Source: Biscogniauxia marginata (taxonomy: Eukaryota > Ascomycota > Sordariomycetes > Xylariales > Xylariaceae). From it: a stretch of 64,000 nt of DNA. Both the position numbers and the translations under genes were made by a program. The first letter of the stretch is position 1. The number at the start of each line of letters is the position of its first letter. Location: the NCBI GenBank assembly GCA_022695795.1, contig MU404058.1, forward strand, positions 248,001-312,000. The letters run 5' to 3'. Below are positions 12,526 through 22,064 of this stretch, piece by piece. The notes beneath the pieces were generated by a model. That model saw only the letters and a list, made by a program, of their open reading frames with translations, did no database searches and was not told the origin of the DNA.

Positions 12526-13375
12526 TACTAATCTGAACGTAATTCAGAAAGGCGATTCCGAACATACTAAAATATATTAGTAGGAAAGCCCAATAATTGG
12601 CGTGGAACGAAATTATTGGCGAGTTAATCGCTAATGTTCCCAGTTTGCGAAGCTCTCTTCAGGAGAGCCATATATGAAATCCACATTATTATTTCAGAGC
12701 CATATTCACACCTCGCTTGAGCGTCTCAAGGCCATGCAATTAACCAGTATCTGTAATAAGGGGTAAGAGCTTGCATTTAAATAACTATAATACGTTATGG
12801 TCCGCCTTGGTCTTTCAAATTACCATGGCGACGAAGCTCTGCTTTTATGCTTTTATGCTTTTCCTATTTGGGACTAGTGCGGGGGTCGGCGTATCTTTAC
12901 ATCGTTTACTCCAACTGTATGAATACCCAACGTACGACTGTCATATGCAATAGAGACCAATACCCCCCATCACATGCCCGTAGTGATCAAATCATCCCAG
13001 CGTGTGTGTGGGTCCTCATGACAGTATCTACCTAGGTGTCGTATCTAGTGAATAAATGATACTTCCGTGAACCTATATAGCGCCCTGAGAAACCTTGCCT
13101 AAAAATATCTTCCATTTTCTGAAGTGTTTTCAAATGTACGAGTTTCCATCACTAGGAATATGAAATTTATTAGGCATATAAATGTAAGCTTTTTGCCTGT
13201 GGGGTGCTAACACATCTTGTTCTAGGTACAGAGCATAGGCTTAGTACGTCAGCCTTCTTTCCTTGTTGCTATTAATCTCGTTCTTATGTTTAATTGATAT
13301 GAAATTAAGTTATAAGAACTGCCTATTGTGGTATAGTTTAGCCTAACGAACAATATTGTGCTTATCTTGATACAT
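12526..13375. other. Intergenic region without a recognised gene
   Basis: Open frames at 12771-12953 and 12847-13035 overlap in different frames and match nothing I recognise. Composition is mildly AT-rich without RIP. Confidence 0.4.
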
Positions 13376-13954
13376 CTATACGACAGCAATAAAACGATAC
13401 TCCTTCTCACAATCTGGGATCGTGTCACAGTTCTCGATACGAATTTCGACCTCCTGAGGCTCTGTCGGATACATGATCTTCACCTGACCATCACCCCCAA
13501 ATTCATGGATCTCGGACAAGTAAATCTTCAAGTCCTCACTAGCTACCCTCCTGTTATTCTCGTCCCGGTCCTCTTGAAGGTGAATATCTCCTATACCCAG
13601 TGTGAGACAATCAGTCCAGTCTATTATCTGGGTATCTTCCTTGCCAAACTTGGGAACCATGACAATCCCTTGTTCAAACCTCATCCTCTTGAAGCCTTGA
13701 TCAATGGCATCTTCGGCCCAACATTCAAATAGACCGAAAGCCTCACAGCTAGGACATGCGTAGAGGTATCCAGAGAAGACCCCGCCACAAGCTAGACACT
13801 TCCGGCCTAAACAGGTAGGGCATTGCAGGTTCTCTTGTATATCCACGTTAAGTGTGGGGATTGTTCTGTTATCCTGGACGAATTTATGACCACACCCAAA
13901 TATGATAAGGGTGCCGGATAGAGAGATGATATTATCTTCTACTTTTCGTGACAT
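13376..13954 (-). CDS. Cysteine-rich hypothetical protein (192 aa)
   Basis: Single uninterrupted frame of 192 codons. I do not recognise a family. The N-terminal half has a Cys cluster arranged FGCGHKF ... QCPTCLGRKCLACGG ... ACPSC ... FECW, which looks like a zinc-binding knuckle or ribbon; the C-terminal half is acidic and hydrophilic. No signal peptide or membrane segment. The next gene on the same strand, upstream of this ATG, is the transporter (its stop at 14232, 277 bp away). A purely fungal zinc protein of unknown role is the best description. Confidence 0.6.
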   Translation of the reverse strand: MSRKVEDNIISLSGTLIIFGCGHKFVQDNRTIPTLNVDIQENLQCPTCLGRKCLACGGVFSGYLYACPSCEAFGLFECWAEDAIDQGFKRMRFEQGIVMVPKFGKEDTQIIDWTDCLTLGIGDIHLQEDRDENNRRVASEDLKIYLSEIHEFGGDGQVKIMYPTEPQEVEIRIENCDTIPDCEKEYRFIAVV

Positions 13955-14231
13955 GTTGATTCTGTGTAGTTAATATGATTGGTTCTCTGAGTACAAAGTG
14001 CGATTATTATTTTCTTAAATGCACAAGTCAGTATGAATCATTCGTTCTTATAGATTCTATGGGTCAATAGACTAGATTATGCAATTGTATCGAATTTTTG
14101 CTTGACCAACAAAGGGCCTTACATTGTTCCAGGATCCCTATGTAGTGCAGCAAAGAAGTGCATAATGTGACAAGGAAATATAAAACAAAGAACCTTTCTT
14201 ATCAGAACAAGATGAATGAGATTATTTAAAC

Positions 14232-15732
14232 TTAGATAACGTTGAAAAGACCCGGCCCAACTTTGACGATACGACTCGCTACCATACTCATACTCGAAGC
14301 GGCAAGAAGGACTCCGCCCCATACTATCAGCCCTACCCAGTTATTACCGTTACCCAAGATAGCGCCTGCTATAGGGTTGCTGACTAAAACCCCAAATCCA
14401 ACGAAGGATAATGTCATCCCAAGACGTGTCCCGATCTTACTCTTGTCTAGTGAGAGATTAACCACGCCCGCAGCTGGGAGGCCCAAAAAAGCGCCCGCAG
14501 AAAATCCGTACAGGACGCAGAGAATCGCAAGAGCGGGCTCTGTCCTGATTGCAATTAGACAGAAAGTCAAGATAGTGCTCACTACGGCCATAATTGTTTG
14601 CATGTTAATCGAGCCTATCTTGTTGGCATAGTAGCCCGGGATTAGCCGGCCAGCTAGAGAGCTTCCGTTAATAATGACTAGCAGGTATTCAGCCAGAGAC
14701 GGCGAGATGCTTGTCCAGTCGAGCACAAATAGCTGAATATAGTAGAAAATAATGTACAGGCCCATAAAGCCAAAGAACAGACTAAGGTTCAGTAGGAGGT
14801 AAGGAATGTCCTTAAAGGCCCCGTAATCGATAAGGCTACGCGTTCTTATCGGCATAGTTCTTAACTTCATTATAAGCAGCGGGACAAGCGAGGTGACAAG
14901 CAGTATGAAACCTAGGACGCGAGTTGCCCACCCGAAGCCAATTCGAGACTGAAGTTTGGTAAAGGTACTTGGATATATGACACCACCTGTAAATGAGGTC
15001 AACATCACTTGTTCCGGCACCACTAATCCTCCTGATCCAACTTTAAGTAAAATCATGGCTATATTCACCAAGCGCGCTACCAGCGGAGGAAGCACCGACT
15101 GCCAATGCGGTACTAGCATCGAAGTATTGGGATACAACCGCTGGTGCTGGCAAATACAGACAGCCAAACCCAAGACCCATCATGACAGCCTGAGTTAGGA
15201 ATACCTGCCAGTATTGAGTCGTGATACTCAGCAGGAACATTCCAGCGACCAGTAAGAGGGACCCTGCACATAGTAACGATCGTAAATATCCCAAATCAAA
15301 AATTGGCCCAACAACGATGGATACTAGGAATAGTAGAAAGGTCTGGGTGGAGCCAATCCATGAAACATTGGACGACGTTTGAGAATCGAGAAGATCAAGC
15401 GCGTAATATGTCTGAAAGACTCCGTACGTGTTCATCAACCGCCTAATACGGATAATGGTATTAGCAAGCTGAATTTTTATAGTAACCTGCACTGTAACGA
15501 AACTGACTGACCAGATGTTTAAATTCAAACAAAATGCGCCCAACACTTGCAGCCATGCAAAAAGATCTTCCTTTGGTGCATCAACATCCTGTACAAGCTG
15601 CGTAGGAATCATGTCTTCTATATTAATTCTGTCAGGCGCATCAAGACCTGGGGAATCATGATCTTTATTGCTCATGTTGCGTGAGTGGTCTTTATTTGTC
15701 TGTTGCAAGCTCATTGGTGGTTCACGTTGCAA
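14232..15732 (-). CDS. MFS transporter, monocarboxylate (MCT) type (intact, 3 exons)
   Basis: Exons 15732-15512, 15442-15069 and 14986-14232 give 449 residues; introns are 69 and 82 bp. Features of fungal MCT-type carriers are the hydrophilic N-terminus, AWLQVLGAF leading to MNTYGVFQTYY, SWIGSTQTFLLF, the VSQYFD ... AVGASSAGSALGGVIYP segment created exactly by the second splice, and IGFGWATRVLGF. About twelve hydrophobic segments follow. It should sit in the plasma or vacuolar membrane and move a small organic anion or a product. Placed next to the UstYa group it could export the cluster product (inference). The start could also be Met7. Confidence 0.9.
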
Positions 15733-16474
15733 TCAAAAGTCATCAGCAAAGAAAATAATGGGTGACGATCGACTTAATCGCGTACAAGGGCTCCGAGATC
15801 AGTTCAACGCGCACGTGATAAGTCATTTTCGTGCTGCCTTGGTATGAATAACCTTGAGTTCGTACGACATAGCTATCCCTAGGGGCTGTTCCGGTCTGCC
15901 TAGGTCGAACTCAATATATATCATATATAGGCCGTTACCTACAGTAAAGCTAAAGAGTATTGAGTACTTCAAGATTCTTTTAATTTGATATACTAGTATT
16001 TTCTTTCCAATAAATCGTGTCATTTGAAATATGAACCTTTAACAATATAGAAAGACATTTCAGAAGAGCAACATTCGTCTTCATTCGTGATATCTGACAT
16101 AGGTGTCCCAAGTGGACAGGGATCCCAATATGTATGTACCCAAATACAGTACAAAGGCCTTTCCTCCGTTACATGCATACCCCCTATTACACACTTGGCA
16201 CCAGCCACGACAAACCGTACAAAGCCATCTCACATGGATGCTAGTGGTGGTCAAAGCGTCATATAGTATTTAAGTTGGCTTTCACTGTGTAAGGAGACTA
16301 GTTCTCCAACATCAATACAACACCTAATTAAACCGTTCGCTTTTACACTGAATCAATGCCAACAATACCTATATTATGTTTCAATATGTTAATCAATCTA
16401 TTGAGACAGATTGCTTTGCCTGCTGTATTGCTGTAGCATCGAAAATCCCGTTTCCGGAGGTTACATGAGGCTCG
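15733..16474. other. Intergenic region between transporter and UstYa-like gene 1
   Basis: No gene recognised; minus-strand open frames at 15823-16023 and 16020-16208 match no family. It must include the transporter promoter (right side of its ATG) and the terminator of UstYa-like gene 1. Confidence 0.4.
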
Positions 16475-17499
16475 CTACGTCCCTCCCGCAGCTGCAGTGC
16501 CCGTCTCTGTCGGCCAAAGGACCCGGCCATCTGGGCAGGACTTGAAGCGCTCTATCATCGGTCGCGGCACCTCGTCTTCGTGCTTGAAGCACGCTGTGTG
16601 CTCCAGGGCCCACTTCTCCAGCTGACCCCAATCTTTGCACATTCTCACCTGACCAGCCCCTGTACCTGGAGGGTTTTGAAAACCAGCGTAGCGAGGCGTG
16701 TCATCTGCATTGCAGATGACATCTTGACGTAGTTGGTCGAGGCAGTGAAGCGCATGGACGAGGGCAATGCGCTGGGGAACGCCTTGTTCAGTATACATAA
16801 TGTAGCGGAAAAGCGTGCGCTGGTGTGGCCAAAGTCAGAGACAGCTATACGTAGATCAATATTATGGGTTTCTGTAAAATCAACTTACCAGACAGTGTAG
16901 GTGATGGAACCCCTGAAGCAAATACACCCCTTTATCCTCATCCCATGGGAACCTTAGAGCATGCGGAAGACGTTGCTCGTTGACGTAATCTTGTGATAAT
17001 GCTACAACTCCTAAGTCGCCGCTAAGTCTCTCCCATACGTCGGAGGCCGTAGTAAGATTGTCCGCAGTATATTCTGTGGATGAATAAATCTGTATCGGTA
17101 TCTCACGCTTGAGGCCCGCTGTTAAGAATCAGTGGAGGTTACCTTGAGAGCGGAAAGACAACTATTTGTACCAAATTGCGAAGCGCCGTCGGACGCTTGA
17201 GGTATTGATAACGGTTGGCCTCGGCAAATAAAAACCATATTGGCCGTCAATGAAATAGCAAGTAAGAAAGCTAAAGAGGTTGTGAATATCCATGACAAAG
17301 TCCTTGGCCAGCAAGAAAGCTGTTTATGTGGTGTCTCGGGAATTTCGTCACTCCACCTTTCCATTGAATCCCGTCGAAGGGCATGGTATGTCTCCCGATT
17401 CATTGGAATATAAGGTATTATGAACTTCTTGATCATAGACATAAGGGACGAAAGGTCTGGTTGTCTTGTATCTATTTTGACCCGTTGCCTAAAAGACAA
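16475..17499 (-). CDS. UstYa-family (DUF3328) oxidase-like protein 1 (intact)
   Basis: Exons 17499-17172, 17118-16889 and 16819-16475 give 300 residues; introns are 53 and 69 bp. UstYa-type proteins perform oxidative steps, such as side-chain cyclisation, in fungal peptide pathways (ustiloxin, asperipin, cyclochlorotine). Visible signatures: one membrane segment near residues 68-92 (TLSWIFTTSLAFLLAISLTA), AGLKREIP, the first HxxHC motif as HHLHC at the end of exon 2, and the second as HALHC followed by DQLRQDVIC. The true start may be a later Met (for example the one before NRETYHALR). It lies 440 bp downstream of the peptide gene on the same strand. Confidence 0.9.
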
Positions 17500-17941
17500 G
17501 AGATTATATAGGAGGAGACTATAAAGTGATTACATGATAATCCAGTATTAAAGATACATAGCTGGACGGCTGCATTGGCCTTCTCGCATGCAAACAGATC
17601 CATTGTATTCTGACCAACCCTGGTCGATCCGTCCCTCGCCACTGCAGCATTCTGCTGGGTGGTCGCCACCAGGAGATCCCTTACAGGACGAGACACGCAT
17701 AGGAAATACGCGCTAAAGGGCCGGCTTCAAACTGCTCCAAAATGTGTAACTCGAGCTATCTGCCTGCATATAACAGACGCAACCATATATATTATATTAC
17801 ACCTTAACACGTTGAAGTACTTTATGACGATTCGGTGACTGCAGATGTATTTAATTAAGCAAATGTATAACTAGAGGTGCTTATTCACCCAACAACACTC
17901 CGCAACAACACAACTATAAATCTGGCAGACAAATAACCAAC
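17500..17941. promoter_or_regulatory. Spacer between peptide gene and UstYa-like gene 1 (probable promoter)
   Basis: Contains the 3' end of the peptide gene transcript and, by position, the promoter of UstYa-like gene 1. A TATATATTATATTA stretch occurs near 17786-17800. A minus-strand frame at 17472-17696 matches nothing. Confidence 0.35.
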
Positions 17942-18277
17942 TCAAGAACCATCCGCATCAATCCAGGACTGGTCAATACCAGCTGGATAGACGACAGCCT
18001 CGTCAGAATCTACACCTATTATATTCTTAGCTGATTCTGCCTACTGTGAAGTGGAGCTCTCAGAGACCATACCGTCTCGTGCATCTACCCAGGATTGATC
18101 CACACCAGCCGGGTAAACGACAGCCTCATCGGAGTCTGGACACACAGGAACGTTTCAGAAACTCTCAACTCAATATTAGTAGGCTTGGTGAGACTTACCG
18201 GACCCTATACTACGCTGAATAGTACCGGCGGCGGCCATACCGGCCATGATCTGTAAGATGAATATGGTGGCTTTCAT
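17942..18277 (-). CDS. Candidate secreted RiPP precursor peptide with two core repeats (71 aa, 3 exons)
   Basis: Exons 18277-18199, 18135-18073 and 18015-17942; introns of 63 bp (GTAAGT...CCAG) and 57 bp (GTATGG...ATAG), both phase 1. Residues 1-18 form a signal peptide (MKATIFILQIMAGMAAAG). Two repeats follow, at residues 27-45 and 50-68: DSDEAVVYPAGVDQSWVDA and the same with Ile at the two variable Val positions. Each repeat has its own exon. The repeat exons differ at about ten codons, eight of them silent. Tyr and Trp in each unit are plausible targets for UstYa-type cross-linking, and YPAG(V/I)D recalls the Tyr-first, Asp-last cores of phomopsin-type peptides. No Lys-Arg Kex2 sites are present, only Arg22 and Arg46, which is atypical. 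If intron 2 is retained the protein stops at TAG soon after the first repeat. Confidence 0.72.
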
Positions 18278-19235
18278 ATTGATTTAAATGTAGATACGAA
18301 GTTTTGCGTGAAAGAGAAAATTTCTACCCAATACAAGCTTTTGTGATTTTTGAGTCAGGTAAAGGCCAAAGTCCATTTTGCAGCGGAACCTAACGCTTTA
18401 AGTCATTCTGTGTTTACCTATCTTGGCTAGATACATCGAGACATGCCAACATGTTCCGTAGTAACAGGTTACATATATCGCATTTTCCAGGTCTCCTGAA
18501 CTTTCGGCCACAATTCCGGGATGGAATATCGAGACGCAATGATTACGAAGTAAAACAATGTCGATCAGTCCTAATGTTTGAATATCTTTATGGTGTGAAC
18601 TTCATTTCATGTTGCAGAACAGGTTATCACCCCGCCCTCGATACTCAGCTGCAAAGGACCAACTGCGTGATAGTTTTAGAGGTATATTCGAGTCCAGTTA
18701 ATCTATGACATAAAGGTATGTAAGGAATACGAGGTTCGCAGACAGATCTAACGTGTCACGATTCCACAACTCTCAGTTAGACCAGAGTGCTATATTTTGC
18801 AGTGCGCTAGACACTCAAATAACCGACCCACTTTCAATAACAATTGTACATGTTCTTGGATTTAGCTAGGCAGGTATTAGAAGACAACTCAAGTTAACTA
18901 GCGAGATATTTAAATTTAAGGCCGTAGCGTTTTAGCCACCTCATAGTACCTTATGTTAGGTACCTATACATACTTACCATCCCTGTTAAAATCTATAACG
19001 GCCGACTCCTTAGTGCACGACTAATCATTGGTGAGTAGTTTATAGTTACGTTTATATGTAGGTAGTTGCATAGTTTCTGTGAGGACTACGTACGTAAGGA
19101 TACTATAAGCTCCCTAAAATCGATACAACTCGCATAATCTCACTCCTAGCAGTACCTACCACAAGTTGCAAACCCCTCATTACGTGCACCATGTCATGCA
19201 GCTTTCTCGGATCTCGGAGAACACTACCACGAACA
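18278..19235. other. Promoter side of peptide gene and gene-free spacer
   Basis: The first few hundred bases above 18277 should hold the peptide gene promoter. A plus-strand open frame at 18451-18708 (85 codons) has no family resemblance and no signal peptide. The remainder to 19100 is AT-rich without RIP and shows nothing recognisable. Confidence 0.4.
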
Positions 19236-20141
19236 TTAACTTGTTGGGTGTGATTCAAGGAAGCCACGAAGATTATTGACCCGATGCTCCTCAGCCCATC
19301 CAACTAACTCGCTGTAATTACGACATAGCCGGGCGTTACCCCAACCAGTCACTCCACCGAGTACAGGGTCGATGGGCTCTAACGTCGTATCAGCCGCACA
19401 AGTGAGGCTCTGTCGCAAGTAATCGAAGCAGTGCCGCATGTGGGGGAATGTGCTCGCGTCATTGTCGGCAGGGTTCGAGTGCAACGTCATGTAATAGTTG
19501 CGATGGATCGACCACTAGTAGGTAAAGATAATCACTCAACGTTTGCTCGGATATGTAGATAATGTTTGTAGGCTATGGGGTCACCTACCAAGCAGTGTAA
19601 CTGATGGATAATTGATAACGTATAAACTTGCTGGTTGCCTGGCGGGTATCGCACTGATCCTTGCCCGACTGAGGTTGAGGTATTTTTGTCAGCAGGGGCA
19701 TTCGGACGTAGGCTATGGACCCGATATTAAGTATTGTTACGTACGAGGTACGATGGATTCCCAGGCTTCCTCAGTACTATTATCATCACTGGGATCTGCA
19801 CCAAAGGTTCGGTTATATGTGAATGCCAAGTTGATGGTATGGAGACCAATATTAGGTGATTGATTTGACTTTGAGGAAGGTTGCTCGAATGCGATGGTAG
19901 TATCACATGACGATATCGAGGACGCAGTTACTCCTATGATGATACCCATGCAGCATGAAAGAATAGCAACTGTCGTGATAGAGACGAGGCGACTGATGCG
20001 GGATATCTCGTTTCTCTGCGATCTCAAGTGCACAGGTTCTCTGTCACTTGGGATAGATAGGCTGCGTAGTATTCGTTCGTAAAAGGCCGTCATTATTGAA
20101 TGTAAAGGATGTTTATACCGATACTCTAGCTCATGCATCAC
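19236..20141 (-). CDS. UstYa-family (DUF3328) oxidase-like protein 2 (intact)
   Basis: Exons 20141-19745, 19668-19589 and 19514-19236 give 251 residues; introns are 76 and 74 bp. A basic N-terminus precedes one membrane segment (LVSITTVAILSCCMGIIIGV). Then come AWESIVPLGQGSVRYP (restored by splice 1), the first motif HQLHC at the end of exon 2, WSIHRNYY, and the second motif HMRHC followed by FDYLRQSLTC, a strongly conserved family block. The exon break directly after the first HxxHC motif is shared with genes 1 and 3. It is divergently transcribed from gene 3 with 457 bp between the ATGs. Role as for UstYa: oxidative modification of a peptide (inference). Confidence 0.9.
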
Positions 20142-20598
20142 TCATAGAAAAGGTCATTGGCGTTAAATAGGTCACTTACTCAGTATATTGCCCTAGCATA
20201 CAATTCGACAAGATTATCAGTTATCTCAGTGTGAAGTCGCTGTGCATTGAATTTAATCAATGCAGTGTGACACCAGGGGACTTTCGTCACAGTAACCTGT
20301 CTACTAGTTTGTACCTTTACATTTAGACTTGCATCATATCCACACGCTCTCCCCCGCTACGTTGCAGACTGATCGATGATTAGGAAAATTTTGTAACACC
20401 TCTCTAGGTAGGTAGTACTGGAGTGTAGATGAAAAGAACTATCCCTAGTCACGATCGGAGAGTTTCTAACCATGTCAGCGGCGCTATCTATTTTTCCTCG
20501 CATACAATTAGGAACACCAAGTTAGAGCGCTCTATTCAAGCCTGAACTTGTGATATAGCACGGATAGAGGCGTATCTAAAAACGGTTGATACATCACA
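20142..20598. promoter_or_regulatory. Divergent promoter region between UstYa-like genes 2 and 3
   Basis: 457 bp separate the two start codons, so both promoters must lie here. It contains CTAGGTAGGTAG at 20404-20415; the same 12-mer recurs at 21933-21944 downstream of gene 3. The sharing suggests co-regulation, but this type of motif is frequent in fungal intergenic DNA. Confidence 0.5.
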
Positions 20599-21697
20599 AT
20601 GCTGAGCTTAAACAGGGACCGTGCAGGAAACAACGATTCTATGTCAAGTCAGTCCGACGAGCCTCTCTTGATGATCGAGGATGCCATATACAGCAATACT
20701 CAGCAGATATCAGGGGATTGGAAACCAAAACTTCAAACCCCCTTGTATCTCCATGGGACATTGATCCTGCTTTATTCTGCAATATATTTGCTGATTATAC
20801 TCTCTACATCTCATCCAACCTGTCCTAATACTCGAATCGATTCCCAAAATTCTCGTCCACGTATGGCTCCTTTTCATAGTTTTCCTCGTTTTGGACTCCG
20901 TAGATGTATCTCTAATTAATTTTAAAGTTCCAAGTCATGAAGGCCTTATCTGGGAAGAACGCAAATTTCCTACCAATCTAGTGAACAACCCATTTTCAGG
21001 GAGCCCTCGGCCGAAGCTAGACGATGCATGGCATCATCTCCTCCGCAGTAGGAAGCTTACCCAGAACACGAAAAGTTTTGATTTGTTTTAATAACTATTT
21101 TTATCTAGATGACAACATTCGGGTCCCGAAAACTTACTTAGAGGAGCTAAATTTAACGTCAGTGTATACCAAGGATGGGATGGAAGGAATTGCCTCCCTT
21201 AGTGTATATCACTCGTTACATTGTTTAGTATGTATCACTTAAGCACTTCAGAGACACTATCAGCTGTTTCTGGAGCTGACAACTGCAGAAAAAAGTAAAA
21301 AGGATGTTATTCAAGGACTATTACCATAAGGGCAAAACGGAAGAAGCAATGGCTAGGGAGATAAAGCATGTGGGTAAGTTTGAGAGCTGGTCATTCAAGT
21401 TGTATGCTACTTGGGTATGTATACCAACATTAATGTTTTGATACAGATCATTGCGTAGAATACATTCGGGAGGCTCTTATGTGCCAGCCAGACATGTCTA
21501 TGGTGACCTTCCGCTGGATTAACAACACAGCTCAACATGAGGATAAATCTGCCTTCTACCCGACAAATTTCGATACCTCAATGCATATGTGTGCCAATTG
21601 GGAGGCCTTGGACTCGTGGGCTGAGGAGCGCACCTTCAATTTGTTTGAGGTTGACATGTTGCAACGGCCAATGCCAGATGAGCAGATGAGACAATGA
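20599..21697 (+). CDS. UstYa-family (DUF3328) oxidase-like protein 3 (intact, 5 exons)
   Basis: Exons 20599-20860, 20928-21047, 21109-21227, 21289-21373 and 21447-21697 give 278 residues; introns are 67, 61, 61 and 73 bp. One membrane segment (LHGTLILLYSAIYLLIIL) is followed by LIWEERKFP, the DDAWHHLL block, DNIRVPKTYLEELNLTS, the first motif HSLHC, and the second motif HVDHC followed by VEYIREALMCQPD. The second His of that motif is formed across the last intron. It belongs to a clearly different UstYa subtype from genes 1 and 2 (more introns, DNIRVP block), so the three are not recent tandem copies. Confidence 0.9.
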
Positions 21698-22064
21698 GTT
21701 CTAGTAGCGAGTCGTTTGATGATTGCGACCCATGATCGATCCCTGTACTCTATATAGCCTCGACGAATGAACACAATGCACCACTGAACTTTCTAAACAT
21801 TTCAGCTTTGAATTATCCGTTTTGTGGTAGACTAGAGAAATTTGTGCAATGTATTTACTTTAGGTAATTAGTTGCAGTACTCTTTGTTGAGATGAGACAA
21901 AGATGTGAGGATAGGATCAGTTCAAGGTGAGTCTAGGTAGGTAGGCAGAGCCCACCTATATATATAGATACAGCTGACCAGGGGTCGTACAGCCCATTTC
22001 AACATTCTTCATACGACATATGGTCGGCACGCCATTTGTATTTGGGATGATCCTACATAACACA
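21698..22064. other. Convergent spacer between UstYa-like gene 3 and the methyltransferase
   Basis: Both flanking genes end here, so it holds their 3' ends. It contains CTAGGTAGGTAG (21933-21944) and a TATATATATAG stretch near 21958-21968. No gene seen. Confidence 0.4.

Noticed and set aside
17119..17142. 24-bp intron (GTAACC...ACAG) in UstYa-like gene 1
   Set aside because: Too short; the 53-bp intron 17171-17119 gives the family sequence AGLKREIP in frame.
18016..18072. TAG after the first repeat taken as the end of the peptide gene
   Set aside because: A GT-AG phase-1 intron removes it and restores a second, selectively conserved repeat, so the two-repeat model is preferred.
17942..18277. 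Peptide gene as an alpha-pheromone precursor
   Set aside because: Repeat precursors of that kind have KR-flanked units with Trp-Cys and Pro-Gly-Gln features, none of which occur here.
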